64,000 bases of DNA from Magicicada septendecula (GCA_034769895.1 CM068367.1:692592268-692656267); one strand, 5' to 3'; shown: positions 44,451-56,471, counted from the first letter of the stretch. The notes: generated by a model from the letters alone, not told the origin. Program-made: numbers and translations.

Positions 44451-46582
44451 GATCGTCAGTTTCCCCTGTTCTAAAAGTAAGATGAAGAAGTTATGTCCTG
44501 TTGTTTCGTTGTTTATAGTGGTTGATTTTGATTTTTGAGTATTGTAGAGTCGGTCCATGCCACATTCCTCGGTTGATTTCCCTGATGTTTTATTTTGGGT
44601 TGAGAGTTGTGTAGACTGTGGAGAAGTAAATCCCCCCTGCTAGTTACATTGCATTTGAAAAGGTAAGAGAAGGGATTGATGTTCGCGTGCCCTCTGCGCG
44701 GTCTTCTCTGCTTTGTGAATCGGGTCCGCCCACCCTAGTGTGGGGAGGTGGGCCAGTCATGTGTCAAGGATTGATGATGCCTTGTTTGCTGCACATGGCT
44801 GGTCGGTCCACGAGGTGGACGGTTCTCGAAGGGTACTCGCATATCAAGGTTAGTAGCACCTTGTTGGCCTTCGGGCGTGAATATGTGAGTACCAGGGAGA
44901 GTTAGGTGGTGGTCACCGGAGAGGGTGACGTGTTGGGGCGGTCCCGAGAGTTTGGCAGGGAGGAGAGGACTCGCGTTGGGGATGGTCGCAGTGTGGTAGA
45001 GATTTTCAGTCCTGGGAAGGGGGGAATAGTGTCATTGGTCCTGGTGGAAGAGTTTTGTTCCGTGATAGAAGTCTGTGGTCCTGGGTCTCAGTTGTTAGAT
45101 TTAGGAGGCCTTGGTGGTCAGTTCTCAGAGCTGGTATCGGCGATTCTTTTCTTTCTCCTGTTCTGTTCTGTTCCTTATATCTGCATGCGGACCAGGGCCC
45201 GGCGAGCATGCAGGACGCACACTTACATCTTCTCTTTCAGACACACATTGACAGACTTACACCCCTTCCTTCTGCATCTTTCGTTTTCCTGAGTAACTGA
45301 ACCCACCAAGTGCGAATTGGAACCTGGGATTTTCCAGGATTCCCACAGCCGTCGAGCTTGAGTACTGGTTTGATTTGGGTCAACCATGTTGCCCTTTTGG
45401 GGAGAGGGTGTGCCGTACTGGGTTCGGCATGTAGGCGATGTGTTTTTAAAACGAGCGGGCTTAGACGTCACGCTTGGCCGTTGCATCTCGTCGTCTTGGG
45501 CTATGCCGACTGTTTGTTGTGTAGCGATGATATCCAGTTGGCGCGCTCAGCTGTAATTGTGTATTCCTGCATCGGCGAGGTTTCGTGGTTAGACATTCAC
45601 ATCGAATCTTTCTCATTTCTATTTGAACCCTCAACCAGGTCATCTGCTCTCGACTGACGGCACTCATTGGTTCAGGACTTCGTTGCTCTTCTTAATGAGT
45701 GGCTGAATAAAGTTCTGCTCCAGGTGCTCGAACAAGGGCGAGATGGGTGTCGGGTGTTGACGACCAACTGTCCACCCCCCTGGCAGAGACGACCCTTAAG
45801 CGATGATATGCCGTCAGTCGAGATCCACGCTTTCAGACACACTTATGACGCTACTCTGCCCCAGGACTCCTTAGTGCAACCGAGACACTAGTGATCAGCC
45901 AAGGTTTGCTTAAGTGCGCCGGACGATCCAGGTAGAACCATTCTATTTATTTCATACTATCTCAACTACATTGTGAATTCACGGAAGCTCCCAGAAGCAC
46001 ACTCATGAGGCTTTTTTTTACTGCTAAAATTATGCACAAACTCTCATGCTCAGTTCTGTGACTACATGTGTGAACCTTACATAATTAAGTCTAATGAAAT
46101 CTATTATATCTTCTTATAATGTGTAAGAAAATTACACACACACACATATCCGCAGGCTCTGCTCTAAGTTCTACCTTTTATCGAATTAAAGCCATTCGAG
46201 AGTTAGTTATTTTCTGCTTTCATGTCATGCTGTCATGGCAGAATTCCGGTACCAACGGGCGCTGTCTGATGTCTTTAAGTGTCGAAACTATTTTCATGAT
46301 CACATACGCATATTGCTTATTATGATTAAAGTGATGGTTGATTATTATTTTGAGTCTCTGGTTTGGTTGGGGGCACTTACATTTTCCGGTGCTAATTACT
46401 TTGACATATTAATGATCCGTAACTGAGAATTACCTAATTGCCTTGTTATTTATATATATTTGTGTATTTATTTATTCTTGTTGAAAAGGGTTATTATGAG
46501 GGGTTTTGTACAGAAATGAGGGGTGTGTGTTATATATGTTGTGTATGTGCTTGTGTGTAATCGTCATTGTTTTGTGGGGGAA

Positions 46583-47128
46583 TGTGTTAGAAATTATGAT
46601 ATCATAAATGTGCTTACTAAGTTACTAAAAGGCTAGCCTATTTAAATTATTTTTCTATACAACACTCAAGGATTAGTAATTTTCAATTTAACTTGTGAAT
46701 AATATTCTTGCAACAATTAATTTGGACATAACGTGGCAGGATCTATACAATTTATAGTTAAACTTAACTTCACTCACATCTTATGCTGTAAAGAATATTG
46801 ATATATTTATATATAATCCTGCAGTTGAATTTTACTCATTGTTGAATTTATAACTTGTCATGTCATGTAAGAGTTGCATGCTTAATAAAGTTCACGCTTG
46901 TTTGTTAATAGACTTTTTCACTTGCAAGTCCTGTCATTCACCTGGGGGGACATGTCTGTAATTGTAACTTAGGCCTTTGCACACTTTTGCCTCCTCTAGG
47001 TCCTCCACCTAGTTCTAATATTATGTCTCTCCCCTTTAAAAAAAAAAAAAACTTAATAAAAATAAAATAAAAAAAAATTCAAAAAAAATTTACAAAAAAA
47101 AAACTTATAAAATAAAAGGGGGGTTTCA
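46583..47128 (+). repeat. LTR-like segment of unit 10
   Basis: The limits and signals are the same; the preceding G-run is broken (TTTTGTGGGGGAA). Confidence 0.5.
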
Positions 47129-47945
47129 AATGGTAGATCAGAGCGTGGTTATGATTCTATGGATGTTGTAGATATTATTTCTGCTTTATTTTTCTGAACT
47201 TTGGAAGTTTTAGAATCTGGGGACTTGCATTTATTTTCTTAAATGAAAATTGGTGTGGCTACAGGCATGTCAGCTGGTGTTGGGACTTGCAAATTATTTC
47301 ATCATATTAGTTTTTGATCAGAGTCCAAGTTGTGAAAGAAAAGTTAATTGTAATGTAACGGTTTAATAAAATGAATAATCAGAATAATAACATATTTTAT
47401 AAAAATGAATAAGGGGTTGATTAAGTCTAAAATGATTTAATATGTGTTAGTGTTTAAGTAATTATTTTGTGATGTTGAGTGTAAGGTAGGTTTTGGAAAG
47501 GGGTTATAAGCATGTGATTGATGGTTTTCAAAATGAATGTGAGCTGATGGATTTACTTGCGCATACTCTGGAGCTTAGACAGATTTTGAACATGAGGGGA
47601 GCCGTCAGTACTTGTTGATTTTGATTGGGGACTTGTTAGGTGGAATAGACAACGTGTTTATAGCACCCGTTATGTAGTATTGGTTTATTGAGGCGTTCCA
47701 TTGCGGTATCGTGGATTATGAATGTGGTTATGGTCCGACCAAACATCGTGGTGTTGATAGTTATATATTTTCGGATTATGTTGAATGTTATGTATACTTT
47801 GTGGATTGGATAGTGAGTCAGTTTTGTTGTTCTGTGTTGTGTTCTTTTCTGTCATTTTGAGTGGCATGTGTGAATCTTACATAATTAAGTCTAATGAAAT
47901 CTATTATATCTTCTTATAATGTGTAAGAAAATTACACACACACAC
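46583..47945 (+). repeat. Array unit 10, left part, with internal deletion
   Basis: An L unit runs normally to 47865 inside the L-specific segment. It then jumps to sequence that in unit 2 lies at about 7230, so about 2.25 kb including the whole gag-like frame is missing. It is then interrupted in its CA-rich tract by the LTR retrotransposon and resumes at 59121. Confidence 0.85.
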
Positions 47946-50900
47946 TGTAGCGTGACAGATATAAGCATAATATTGAATGGCAATTGATCATTAGAATAAT
48001 AAAGTTATAATATTTAAATTTGGAAGAAAGCATTAAGTTTAATGTAAAAAGATTAATTCATAGCAACTGTGGAAAGAAATCATTATTATATAAAGAAAAT
48101 ACAAGTTCAAATAAAAGGAGTTACTAGCGATGAGTCATCCAAAACCAGTCTCATAACCAAAGGTTTTCAAGGTATAACCCAGGAAGGTAAAAAAGTAAAT
48201 AACAAAGCAGTACTGAATATGACCAAACCCACAACGAGGAAGAATTAATAGAAGAGAAACCCTAAAATAAGCCAAGATCAAACAATACAGGTGGTGTATT
48301 TCTAAAATCAAGAAGAATATGGAGAAGATCCCAAGAAACCTGATGGCATCAAGAAGAAGATGGAGAAGATACCAGTCCCAGAAGGCAGGAGAAAAGAAGA
48401 CTGATGAAAGAAGAAGAAGGCAGCATCCTGAAGAAGATGTCATGCTCTTATAAAAGACACCCAAATCCCTATATCCCCAAAATAAATATTTAAAAATAAA
48501 AGTATAACGAAATGAAAACCACATGTATATAAATTTAAGAGAGAGAAGTGTATAAAGTAAAAGTTGCCTGTGAACTAAGATGAAACAATAATATAGTACC
48601 CATGGAACAAATCTCCATTGAAAAACGCTAACCAATTTATTGTGTTAAAAAGACTATACGACCATTTAGCAATAACATAATATAAAAGTGCAAAGTGAAC
48701 CAGTGATAGTTTTGGGTACTATAGAAAATGAACCTTGTGTTTCATTCTTGGCAATCACAAACATTGAATGCAATGAAATACGCAATTTTCAATGACTTGA
48801 AATGTGTACTGTGACAATATGTTGTTCATAAGACATAAATCTGTTTAAAATAACATTTTGTTTTATATGCAAAAAGAAAAACAGATTTCATAATATTTTT
48901 TGAACAATTTATGCTATTTATTTATTTATGACAGGGTACAATTCCCCAAAGACAATGTGTAAAAGACGGTATAAAAACTGTAGAATCCCACTTATAATAA
49001 TAGTTAGCAATAAGAATATAGATATAAGGTTTTTATGTATATAGTATAAGAATGTTTAAAAATGTTTTAGATATAAGGCCATTTGTTTGGGTCTGATACA
49101 ACTAACATCAGAACTATAAAAATAATTACTACTTGTAAATAGTAGGAAGTAATTAAGATGTTAGTTAGTAAAAAATCTTTTTCTGTGAACCATATTTCCA
49201 TGGTAGAAATAAGGATTTTGTTGTAAAATGTCTGACTTGAAGACAACCATTTATTTAAAGATATTCTTTATTTGTTTGACTGTTATTTGTATTGTAACCA
49301 ATACTAATTGTTATTGTGTAATTTGGAAAACATGTTTAATTTATAATACGGTATGTAAAAGTCAGAGAGGGTATCACACATCATATATTGTTTGTAAAGT
49401 TTTTGTAAGGAAAAAATGTTAAAAAATCTAGGCCAAAAGAATGGAAACCAAACTTCATCAAAACAGGGAAATTGCTCATTTAAATGCAAATAAACAAAAG
49501 GAGTTTAGACAAAATAAACTTGAGATCATGCCATATAATTGCACATACCATTTAGAGAGATTTTAATAAATTATATTCAGAATTATAAATAAAAATGAAA
49601 ATGACTAAACTCAGAAATTTGGACATGGGAGTCATATATTCCAGAATAATGTTTCAGAATACAACTAATTCAGTTAATTACAAGAAAATAAGGGAATATA
49701 AACCTTTTAATACAGTATAAGATTATTAATATTAAATATAACTGATAAAATGGCTGAATTTACATAATGACAGGAAGTATGTTTTGACTTTTCAGAGTAT
49801 ACCAAACTGAAAGTAAAATTACTATTTTTTGGACAGAAAACACTATAAAACGGCATTATTTAATCTGAAAATAAGCTGAATGAACTGAAAGATTAATTTA
49901 AATAACATCTAGTGAATAAAATTGATAAATAACCTAAGTTTAGGCATTTATATAGTGAAATATTAAAGTGTGCACAGGATGTGAAAATATATTTGAACAA
50001 TGTTAAGGATAATATTATATGGACTAAGAGTTTAATTGAAACTGAAGGAAACAGTTAGTTGATTATTGGTATTCGAACGGTTAACATGACGAGAGTTTTG
50101 TGACGATCTAACCTATCTTACAACTGTAAAGTCAAGGAGTGTATAGTACGTTATTGTGAAATCGCGAGTGACTTGTAAAATACTTCTAGAACTCTCATAT
50201 TATAACAGAAACAATCAAGAAACACTACATAACACTGAACAATACATTTCTACTCCGAAAAAACACCACAAAACACCAGAAAACTGTATAACACATTAAC
50301 CAAGTATTAGTGTCGGTATCGGGAAAAGTGTTTTGACTTATAATTACACGGATACACTAAATACAACCCAGAAACATTACACCAGGCACTAAACAACATT
50401 TAACAAGAGATTTGCAGACACCAGAACAGGAATACTGCCAGAAAATACATTATTTGGAACGCAGCAGGAACGAGCGACATTTTGATCAACTTGACGGCAG
50501 CCATCTTTCTTTGACAATTCCAATGCCTCTCCGTGCACATATCAGCTGTTGGTGAAAAACAATTATATTATTTTCAAATTATTATTCAATGTCTGTATTT
50601 AGTAATAATTATTAATTTGTTGTAACGTTATACTTTTTAAATATTGGCCCGATTTCTCTGACTTTGATAATAATTGGCTGTTTAAAGAACCCTATATGAA
50701 TTTTATATAATATACTTTGTAACTTTTTCGATATCCTGAGAATCGATATTATAATCGATAAGAGTCAATATTGCTAGTAATTAATAAAACATTAATATTC
50801 TTCAACACTAAATAGTTCTTTATTTCGTAAATATTACTAGTTATCACTAATATAATTCTAATTAATAATCTACCAGGACTTTACCACCTATAAGTGAAGA

Positions 50901-51393
50901 TAACCTAAAAAATAAAAAGGTAAACAAGTATCGATTGGTTTGAAGACAATCTTATGAGTGGTGATAGTTTATTTAAAATATACCAAAACTTTAATAAAAT
51001 TTTTCAGAAGAGCATTACACTTTTTAAAACTTCACAGCCCTATATTAATTAATTGATTATAATTAATTAATTAATAAAAAGGAAATATTTTTTTTAATTA
51101 TTTTTTTTTTATAAACAATTTTTTTTTTTTTTTAAATTTTCTTCAAAACAATAATTTTTGTTTTGAAACTTTCGGTGAAGCTGAACATATATTTCTTCAT
51201 CAACATTACGCTACTCGACCGGTCTTGCTGCCATTGAGACTCAACCAGCTGGGAAACTTAAGGAAGTGTTTCAGACCAGTGAGACGTCGAGAGCCACACC
51301 AATTAAACACACCAATTGAGAACATAAACACAATCTCAACACATTACAACCTACAGACTCAATATCCAATCCTTTATTTTATATTTTATTACA
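47946..51393 (+). repeat. 5' LTR (3448 bp)
   Basis: It is identical in structure to the 3' LTR except for 775 extra bases (48152-48926) and small indels in T-runs. Only about a dozen substitutions are visible over 2.6 kb of shared sequence, which suggests recent insertion. A 64-codon ATG frame (49228-49422) with a hydrophobic N-terminus and several Cys occurs in both LTRs; I treat it as probably fortuitous. Otherwise it is AT-rich and non-coding. Confidence 0.85.
48152..48926. other. Segment present only in the 5' LTR
   Basis: The 3' LTR joins CAGTCT directly to TATGACAGGG here. The segment has no inverted ends or target duplication, so deletion from the 3' LTR is more likely than insertion here. 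A hydrophobic minus-strand frame (48135-48635) shows no recognisable domain. Confidence 0.75.
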
Positions 51394-51396
51394 AAT

Positions 51397-51414
51397 TGGC
51401 GCACAACTTTAGGG
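51397..51414 (+). other. Primer-binding-site-like sequence
   Basis: TGGCGCACAACTTTAGGG begins 3 bp after the LTR's terminal CA, the place where a tRNA 3' end would pair. The tRNA was not identified. Confidence 0.5.
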
Positions 51415-51506
51415 GCTTTAATTAGCGATTGGAAGGCCAATACATTCTGCCCAATCACTAGTTGGAGCTAGGCAACAGCTACAAAGCCAGAGAATTTCAA
51501 GGGAAA

Positions 51507-53915
51507 ATGCAACGACGTGCAACATCTAAGAAACGGGCGGCGGAGGCCGAGAAAGAAATAGAAGTTGACATGGACAACAAGGAGGCGACATCAGTAGAGG
51601 TGGAAAGTTCATTGCCACCAGTGTTGTCCAAACAACCTGAACAACCAGGGGAACAGCCGGAGATGCCTACTCAGACAGGGGAAATCAATGTCCGGAAGGA
51701 ACGGTTAGAACAACCAGGGGAACCCTCACTAACCGAGAACACTGCGACAACCGGAGATGTGATGTTCCAGGAAACATTGAGGAGAATGATGATGGAAATG
51801 AGTAAAGAAATAAATAAAAACATGGAGTCACAACTGGAAGGAATGAACAAGAAAATGGACGAAAATAATAAGAAATTGGATTCTACCAAGGAAGACTTGA
51901 GTAAGAAAATGGGGAGTGATAACCAGTCCTTGAAAGAAGAATTAAGTGGGATGAACAAGAACATGGAAGGGCTGAAGGAAGACAACCAGTCCCTGGGTAA
52001 GAAGATTGATGAAACCAATAAGAAGATGGAAGAGAAGATGGAAGAAAACAGCAAGAAGATGGAAGAGAAGATGGAAGAAAACAGCAAGAAGATGGAAGAA
52101 GAGATGGGGAAGAAGTTAGAAGAATTGAAGGAAGACAACCAATTGTTCAAGGAAGAATTCAAGTCGACCAAAGAAGAATTGATTAATAAAATTGAAAATA
52201 CTAATCAGAAAATCGATGAAACCAGGAAGAAGATAGAGAAGAACAACCGACAATTGAAGGAAGAGTTGAAAGAAGATAACAGGAAGTTGGAAGAGAAGAT
52301 GGGGGAGAAGTTGGAAGAATTGAGAGAGGACAATCAAATTCTAAGAGAAGAGTTAAGGGAGGTAAATCAGGAGAATTTGGACAAACTGGACGAAAGAATG
52401 GAATTGTTGCGAGAAGAACTGAATAAAGAAATCACTGTTAACAAAAAAGCGATGAATAAGAAGATGGAAGAAGAAAATATAATGGTCAATCGACAGATTC
52501 GAGAGATTGATGGAAAGTGCAACCAGACCGAAAAGGAGGTGCATGAGTTTAAAGAAGTGGTGAACATCAAGTTTACAAATATTGAAGAACATAGTCGTAG
52601 GAAGGTAGAAGAACAGAGGAAGGAAAATCAAGAAGAATTCGGAAAAGTACGCGACCAAGTCACAGAACGATGTAACGATATACAAGAGACCGTGGCCAGT
52701 ATCACCGGTCAGGTGAGACAAAGCCGAGAGGAGATGGAAGCGATAAGAAACAGACCAACTCATTTCACCGGATTACCTGTCAACGAAAGCCGAGAGTGGC
52801 TCAACTTCCGGCAATACAAACGCAAGCCGATGGAGTTCCTGGCTAGGGTAGAAGAATATTTGACCAAGCATAAGATTACTCAATGGAGCCATAGCAGGGA
52901 GATATTAGACGAGTTTTTCCGAGACATAACAGATAATTGGTGGATGGCCAACCGGAGTGAAATTCCTGACTACCAACAGTTCCGGAAAATGTTTAAGACA
53001 AAATACTGGTCTGAGACCACCCAGAACTTGATCCGTGACAATATTTGTAATGGAAGATACAGGTCACAATTAGGTAGCAGTATGACGGCATATTTCTTGG
53101 GGAAGGTGTGTATGGCAAAACACCTCGAGCCAGCAATCCCAGAGGAATGTTTAGTGAACAAGATATCGTATCACTATGATGAGGACATTATCAGGGCCCG
53201 GAGAGGTAGTCAGATCAAGACGATCCAGGGAATGACCGAGTTACTAGAGGGATACGAGAACGAGGAGTATTATCGGCAGAGCAGGAAGAGAAATGAGAGA
53301 CCAGAAGCAAGGCCGACTACCTACCCCAATAACGGCAATAACCATACAAGTAACCGGAACCAGCCCAATAATTACGACGGCCCTAACAACCAGCCGCGTA
53401 ATAACCAGTTTAACGGTAATTTTAACGGCGTAAGGAATAACAACCCCTACCCAAATAATAGAAACAATTTTTATCAACAAAATAATAATGTCCCATACAG
53501 TCAGAGAAATCCATATCCCAACAATAATGGTGACAGACCTTACCCACCTAACCGAAATTACTATAATAATAATTTTAGTAATAACAATAATAGCAATAGT
53601 AATAACCGAGTGTCGCGTCCTAGGGTAAATTTTATAAGAGCAGAAGATCGCGGACCCAGGAGATATTATCAACCGAGGAGGAGCAGCTTCCACGGCGCCG
53701 ACCGAAGATGGAGGAGTGCGGAACGAGACGGCCCAAGACACGAACAGGGAAGACGAAGTACCAGCCTGGAAGATCTTGGCAGACAACAGAACAGGGCGTT
53801 AAACATCAACCAGGGTACAGAACGTCAGGAAACAAACCAGAGTTTCCCGAACGATGCCTCGGTCAATAATAACATAAACAATGACCAAAATACTTTAAAC
53901 GAGAGGAGGCAGTAA
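51507..53915 (+). CDS. gag: Gag polyprotein of the LTR element (802 aa)
   Basis: The start is the ATG at 51507 (MQRRATSKKRAA); the frame is open 15 codons upstream but without an ATG. Residues about 1-85 are charged and Pro/Glu-rich. Residues about 86-408 form a very long Lys/Glu-rich coiled coil with repeats of the KKMEEKMEENS type. Residues about 429-585 look like a capsid domain (REWLNFRQYKRKPMEFLARV..., with ILDEFF, KMFKTKYW and GSSMTAYFLGKV helices). Residues about 606-700 are Asn-rich, and about 700-770 are Arg-rich (RRYYQPRRSS), a likely RNA-binding tail. No CCHC zinc knuckle is visible. Gag would assemble the particle and package RNA. The frame is fully open although pol is deleted, so the copy may still make Gag. 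The coiled coil is unusually long for a Gag. Confidence 0.85.
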   Translation: MQRRATSKKRAAEAEKEIEVDMDNKEATSVEVESSLPPVLSKQPEQPGEQPEMPTQTGEINVRKERLEQPGEPSLTENTATTGDVMFQETLRRMMMEMSKEINKNMESQLEGMNKKMDENNKKLDSTKEDLSKKMGSDNQSLKEELSGMNKNMEGLKEDNQSLGKKIDETNKKMEEKMEENSKKMEEKMEENSKKMEEEMGKKLEELKEDNQLFKEEFKSTKEELINKIENTNQKIDETRKKIEKNNRQLKEELKEDNRKLEEKMGEKLEELREDNQILREELREVNQENLDKLDERMELLREELNKEITVNKKAMNKKMEEENIMVNRQIREIDGKCNQTEKEVHEFKEVVNIKFTNIEEHSRRKVEEQRKENQEEFGKVRDQVTERCNDIQETVASITGQVRQSREEMEAIRNRPTHFTGLPVNESREWLNFRQYKRKPMEFLARVEEYLTKHKITQWSHSREILDEFFRDITDNWWMANRSEIPDYQQFRKMFKTKYWSETTQNLIRDNICNGRYRSQLGSSMTAYFLGKVCMAKHLEPAIPEECLVNKISYHYDEDIIRARRGSQIKTIQGMTELLEGYENEEYYRQSRKRNERPEARPTTYPNNGNNHTSNRNQPNNYDGPNNQPRNNQFNGNFNGVRNNNPYPNNRNNFYQQNNNVPYSQRNPYPNNNGDRPYPPNRNYYNNNFSNNNNSNSNNRVSRPRVNFIRAEDRGPRRYYQPRRSSFHGADRRWRSAERDGPRHEQGRRSTSLEDLGRQQNRALNINQGTERQETNQSFPNDASVNNNINNDQNTLNERRQ
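53894..53900 (+). promoter_or_regulatory. Programmed -1 frameshift slippery site TTTAAAC
   Basis: TTTAAAC is read in the gag frame as T TTA AAC (the canonical X XXY YYZ pattern) and ends 12 nt before the gag TAA (53913-53915). A -1 slip enters the open frame carrying the protease motif with no intervening stop. A downstream stem or pseudoknot was not resolved by eye. Confidence 0.7.
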
Positions 53916-54211
53916 TCAACAACGATGACCCGTTACTGCTTATACTTCCTGGGTTAGAAAAGGATGTATTGCGACAAGCAAACCAGAATAAAAACATCAC
54001 TATTATAAGTAATCATTATCTGAAAGACATACGAACTGAACTTTTGGAAGAGAACGAGAAGAGTCTCAGCAACAGTAATAATGAGATAATTTATATAACA
54101 GCGGAGGTGGAAGGAGTTCCCGCTAAAATAATGATAGACACAGGAGCTAATATTTCAATAATAAACTCCAATGAGTTGGAGAGAATCCAGAATAAATGTG
54201 GAAAAACCTAA
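53901..54211 (+). pseudogene. pro: Truncated aspartic protease (pol N-terminus)
   Basis: This is the -1 frame continuation of gag. It carries IMIDTGANISII, the retropepsin active-site motif, near its end. The frame stops about 20 residues later, before the flap and the second conserved block. Remnants such as TFEGVRGANHQR continue in another frame. It cannot encode a complete protease. Confidence 0.75.
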
Positions 54212-54324
54212 CATTTGAAGGAGTAAGAGGAGCTAACCATCAAAGAGCGACATTTAGAAGAGAAGGCATTTATAAGGAAAGAAAAAGAGAAGATCAACTT
54301 ACAAAAGTATAAATAATATGGGCC

Positions 54325-54462
54325 AGTGTAGAGTACAATATATGCCCATATGTTGTGGTGAATGATAAGCATAACAATACATATGAGTTGAGGGAAATCG
54401 TTTCAGGAAAAATCAAAGGAGTGTACAATCAAGCTTCTATGAAGAAATATTATGAAGAATGA
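54325..54462 (+). pseudogene. Polyprotein C-terminal tail (integrase end)
   Basis: In frame to a TGA at 54460-54462 is a peptide with PYVVVNDKHNNTYELREI then GVYNQASMKKYYEE. It resembles the last residues of Gypsy-type integrases (a K-G-V-x-x-Q-x-x-x-K-x-Y end). It lies about 110 bp after the protease stub, so roughly 3 kb of pol is deleted between them. Confidence 0.6.
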
Positions 54463-54479
54463 GTTGTGAGTTTTGGAAT

Positions 54480-54975
54480 TTAGAATTTTGAATTTAATTT
54501 TAAAAAATTCTAAAATATGTAAGAACAACTTACAACCTAATAATTTTGGAGAAAAACTTTATGGAAGAAAGAAAGAGAAAGAGAGAGAATTTTTTATATT
54601 TTTTAAAAAAAATTCTAAAATATGTAAGAACAACTTACAACCTAATAATTTGAACAAACTTTTTGGAAGAAAGAGAAAGAAAAAGAATTTTTAATTTAAT
54701 ATTGAAAAAATTCTAAAAATATGTAAGCACAACTTACAACCTAATAATTTTGGAACGAACTTTATGGAAGAAAGAAAAAAAAAGACTTTTGAATTGGAAT
54801 ATATTTATAAAAATTTAAAATTGAGTAAGTACATCTTACTACAACCTGATAATTTAGAACAAAACTTTATGGAAGAAAGAGAAAGAGAGAGAATTTTGAA
54901 CTTAATTTTAAAAAAAATTTTAAATTAAGCAAGCACAGCTTACTACCACTGAATTATGAGGAAAACTTTATGGTA
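54480..54975. repeat. About five imperfect 100-bp tandem repeats
   Basis: Copies centre near 54519, 54623, 54723, 54825 and 54928. Each has a GTAAG...CTTAC small inverted repeat followed by AACCTAATAATTT and CTTTATGGAAGAAAG. There is no coding sense. Confidence 0.75.
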
Positions 54976-56457
54976 AATAATCAAGAAGAATTTGAATTTG
55001 GAGAAATACCAAAACATTCAGAAATAATAGTAAGATCACAGTACTATAAACAATTCTGAATGAAACAATTCTGGGAATAAATGAATTAAACAGAATTTGA
55101 ATGTTGATAGAACGTCAGAACTTTGAAACAAGATAAGATCAACATATTACAAGGATTTATGAGAAATATTTTTCAATTAAATAAAAAGAATAGTTTGAAT
55201 TTTACATTAAAACTAACCAAGTTCCAAAAAATAATTATGTGTCAATTATAATTGAATTGAGAAGAAAATAAAGTGATTAATTCAGAAAAGAGAATTAACG
55301 TTAATCCAGAATAAATGGTAGATATTCACAATAGCATTTGAAGAAGTAGAGAAGAATAACAAAAAAGAGTGTAATATGCAAGAGAAGAAAAAATTTGGAA
55401 GCAAAGAGACTAATTACTTATGAAACGATAATGAAAACAGTTAATTAAAAGCAAAGAAGAACAACTCATACCAAACACATGGAGAAGATGATTCTGAACA
55501 AATGATAATAATAAGACCTATATGAAATGCGAAGAGAAGAAATACCACATGAAATATAATATAAATGAATTAATGTTAATAAATGCGAAGGCGGATTAAT
55601 AACTTTCTAAGAGAAAGGAAAGAACCAAAATGTTTAAACAAAATGATCAATATAACAACCTGAATATCTAATGTAAAGATACAATGTTGAAAAATTAAAT
55701 ATAATATATTAAGACCATTCAAATAATGAATAAGAAAGACTATATATAAAGACCATGCTAATACTATGAGTAACCAGAAGAAAGTATAAAGAGAATTCAG
55801 ATGAAGAAGAGAGTTACACTGTAAACAGTAACCAGGATTATTAAAAGAAAGGTTATCAACCATAATAAAAATAAATATATCAGACAAGTTAAGAGTTTTG
55901 AAAAAATATATATATAATGAGTATAATAATAATTATGAAGATTTATTAAGATAGAAAATGTGAGATAATCTGAGAGACTACGAAGTGGAGAATCCAAAGA
56001 TATTTTTATTAGTCGAAAATGAGACTACTTTTTATTTATTTATTCGATGACTGACTGAAGATAATTCCAGCAGCATTATGTTTTTTTTGAGCAGGGATGG
56101 ATATGCCTCTGTACTCAATTTATAGAAGTGGTGTATGGCCAGCAGAGAAGTAGCGTACAGTGCCCCTCTGATCTGCCCCAGCCCACGTGATAGGGAATGT
56201 TAGGGAATTAATATCCCAAGGATGCAACACGAAGTTGATAAAGGAAGAAAATGTGTTACAATAATAATATATCTCAGAAGACACTAACTATCCGAAAAGG
56301 ATCAGTAGTAAAACAAATAACCATATATATAAAATTATTTAAACTCTAATATAAAAAAAGTCGATATAAAAATGGGGAAGAAAATGAATTATAAGAAATG
56401 ATGAAATTATCATAAGAAATTATTTCATCCATAAACATGTCTGAAATAATTACTTCT
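54976..56457. other. AT-rich 3' internal region, no gene recognised
   Basis: It is A-rich on the plus strand, with only short frames and no recognisable domain (no envelope-like gene). A less AT-rich patch (about 56080-56200) stands out but matches nothing else in the window. Confidence 0.6.
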
Positions 56458-56466
56458 GGAGGAGAG
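56458..56466 (+). other. Polypurine tract
   Basis: GGAGGAGAG lies 5 bp before the 3' LTR, where plus-strand priming is expected. It is short and not directly adjacent, so it is tentative. Confidence 0.4.
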
Positions 56467-56471
56467 CAATC

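Larger units (their letters stand above)
42536..46582 (+). repeat. Array unit 9, long (L) type
   Basis: This 4047-bp L unit has its L-specific segment at about 43203-43873. Its G-run after the non-gag frame start has six G rather than seven, as in units 8 and 11, which restores a longer open frame (44906-45292). Confidence 0.85.

Noticed and set aside
48135-48635. 166-codon hydrophobic minus-strand frame in the 5' LTR
   Set aside because: It is A-rich DNA read on the opposite strand, giving Phe/Leu/Tyr-rich nonsense. It is absent from the 3' LTR and has no motif.
51671-52763. Minus-strand Ser/Phe-rich frames opposite gag
   Set aside because: They are shadows of the Lys/Glu-rich coiled-coil coding sequence.
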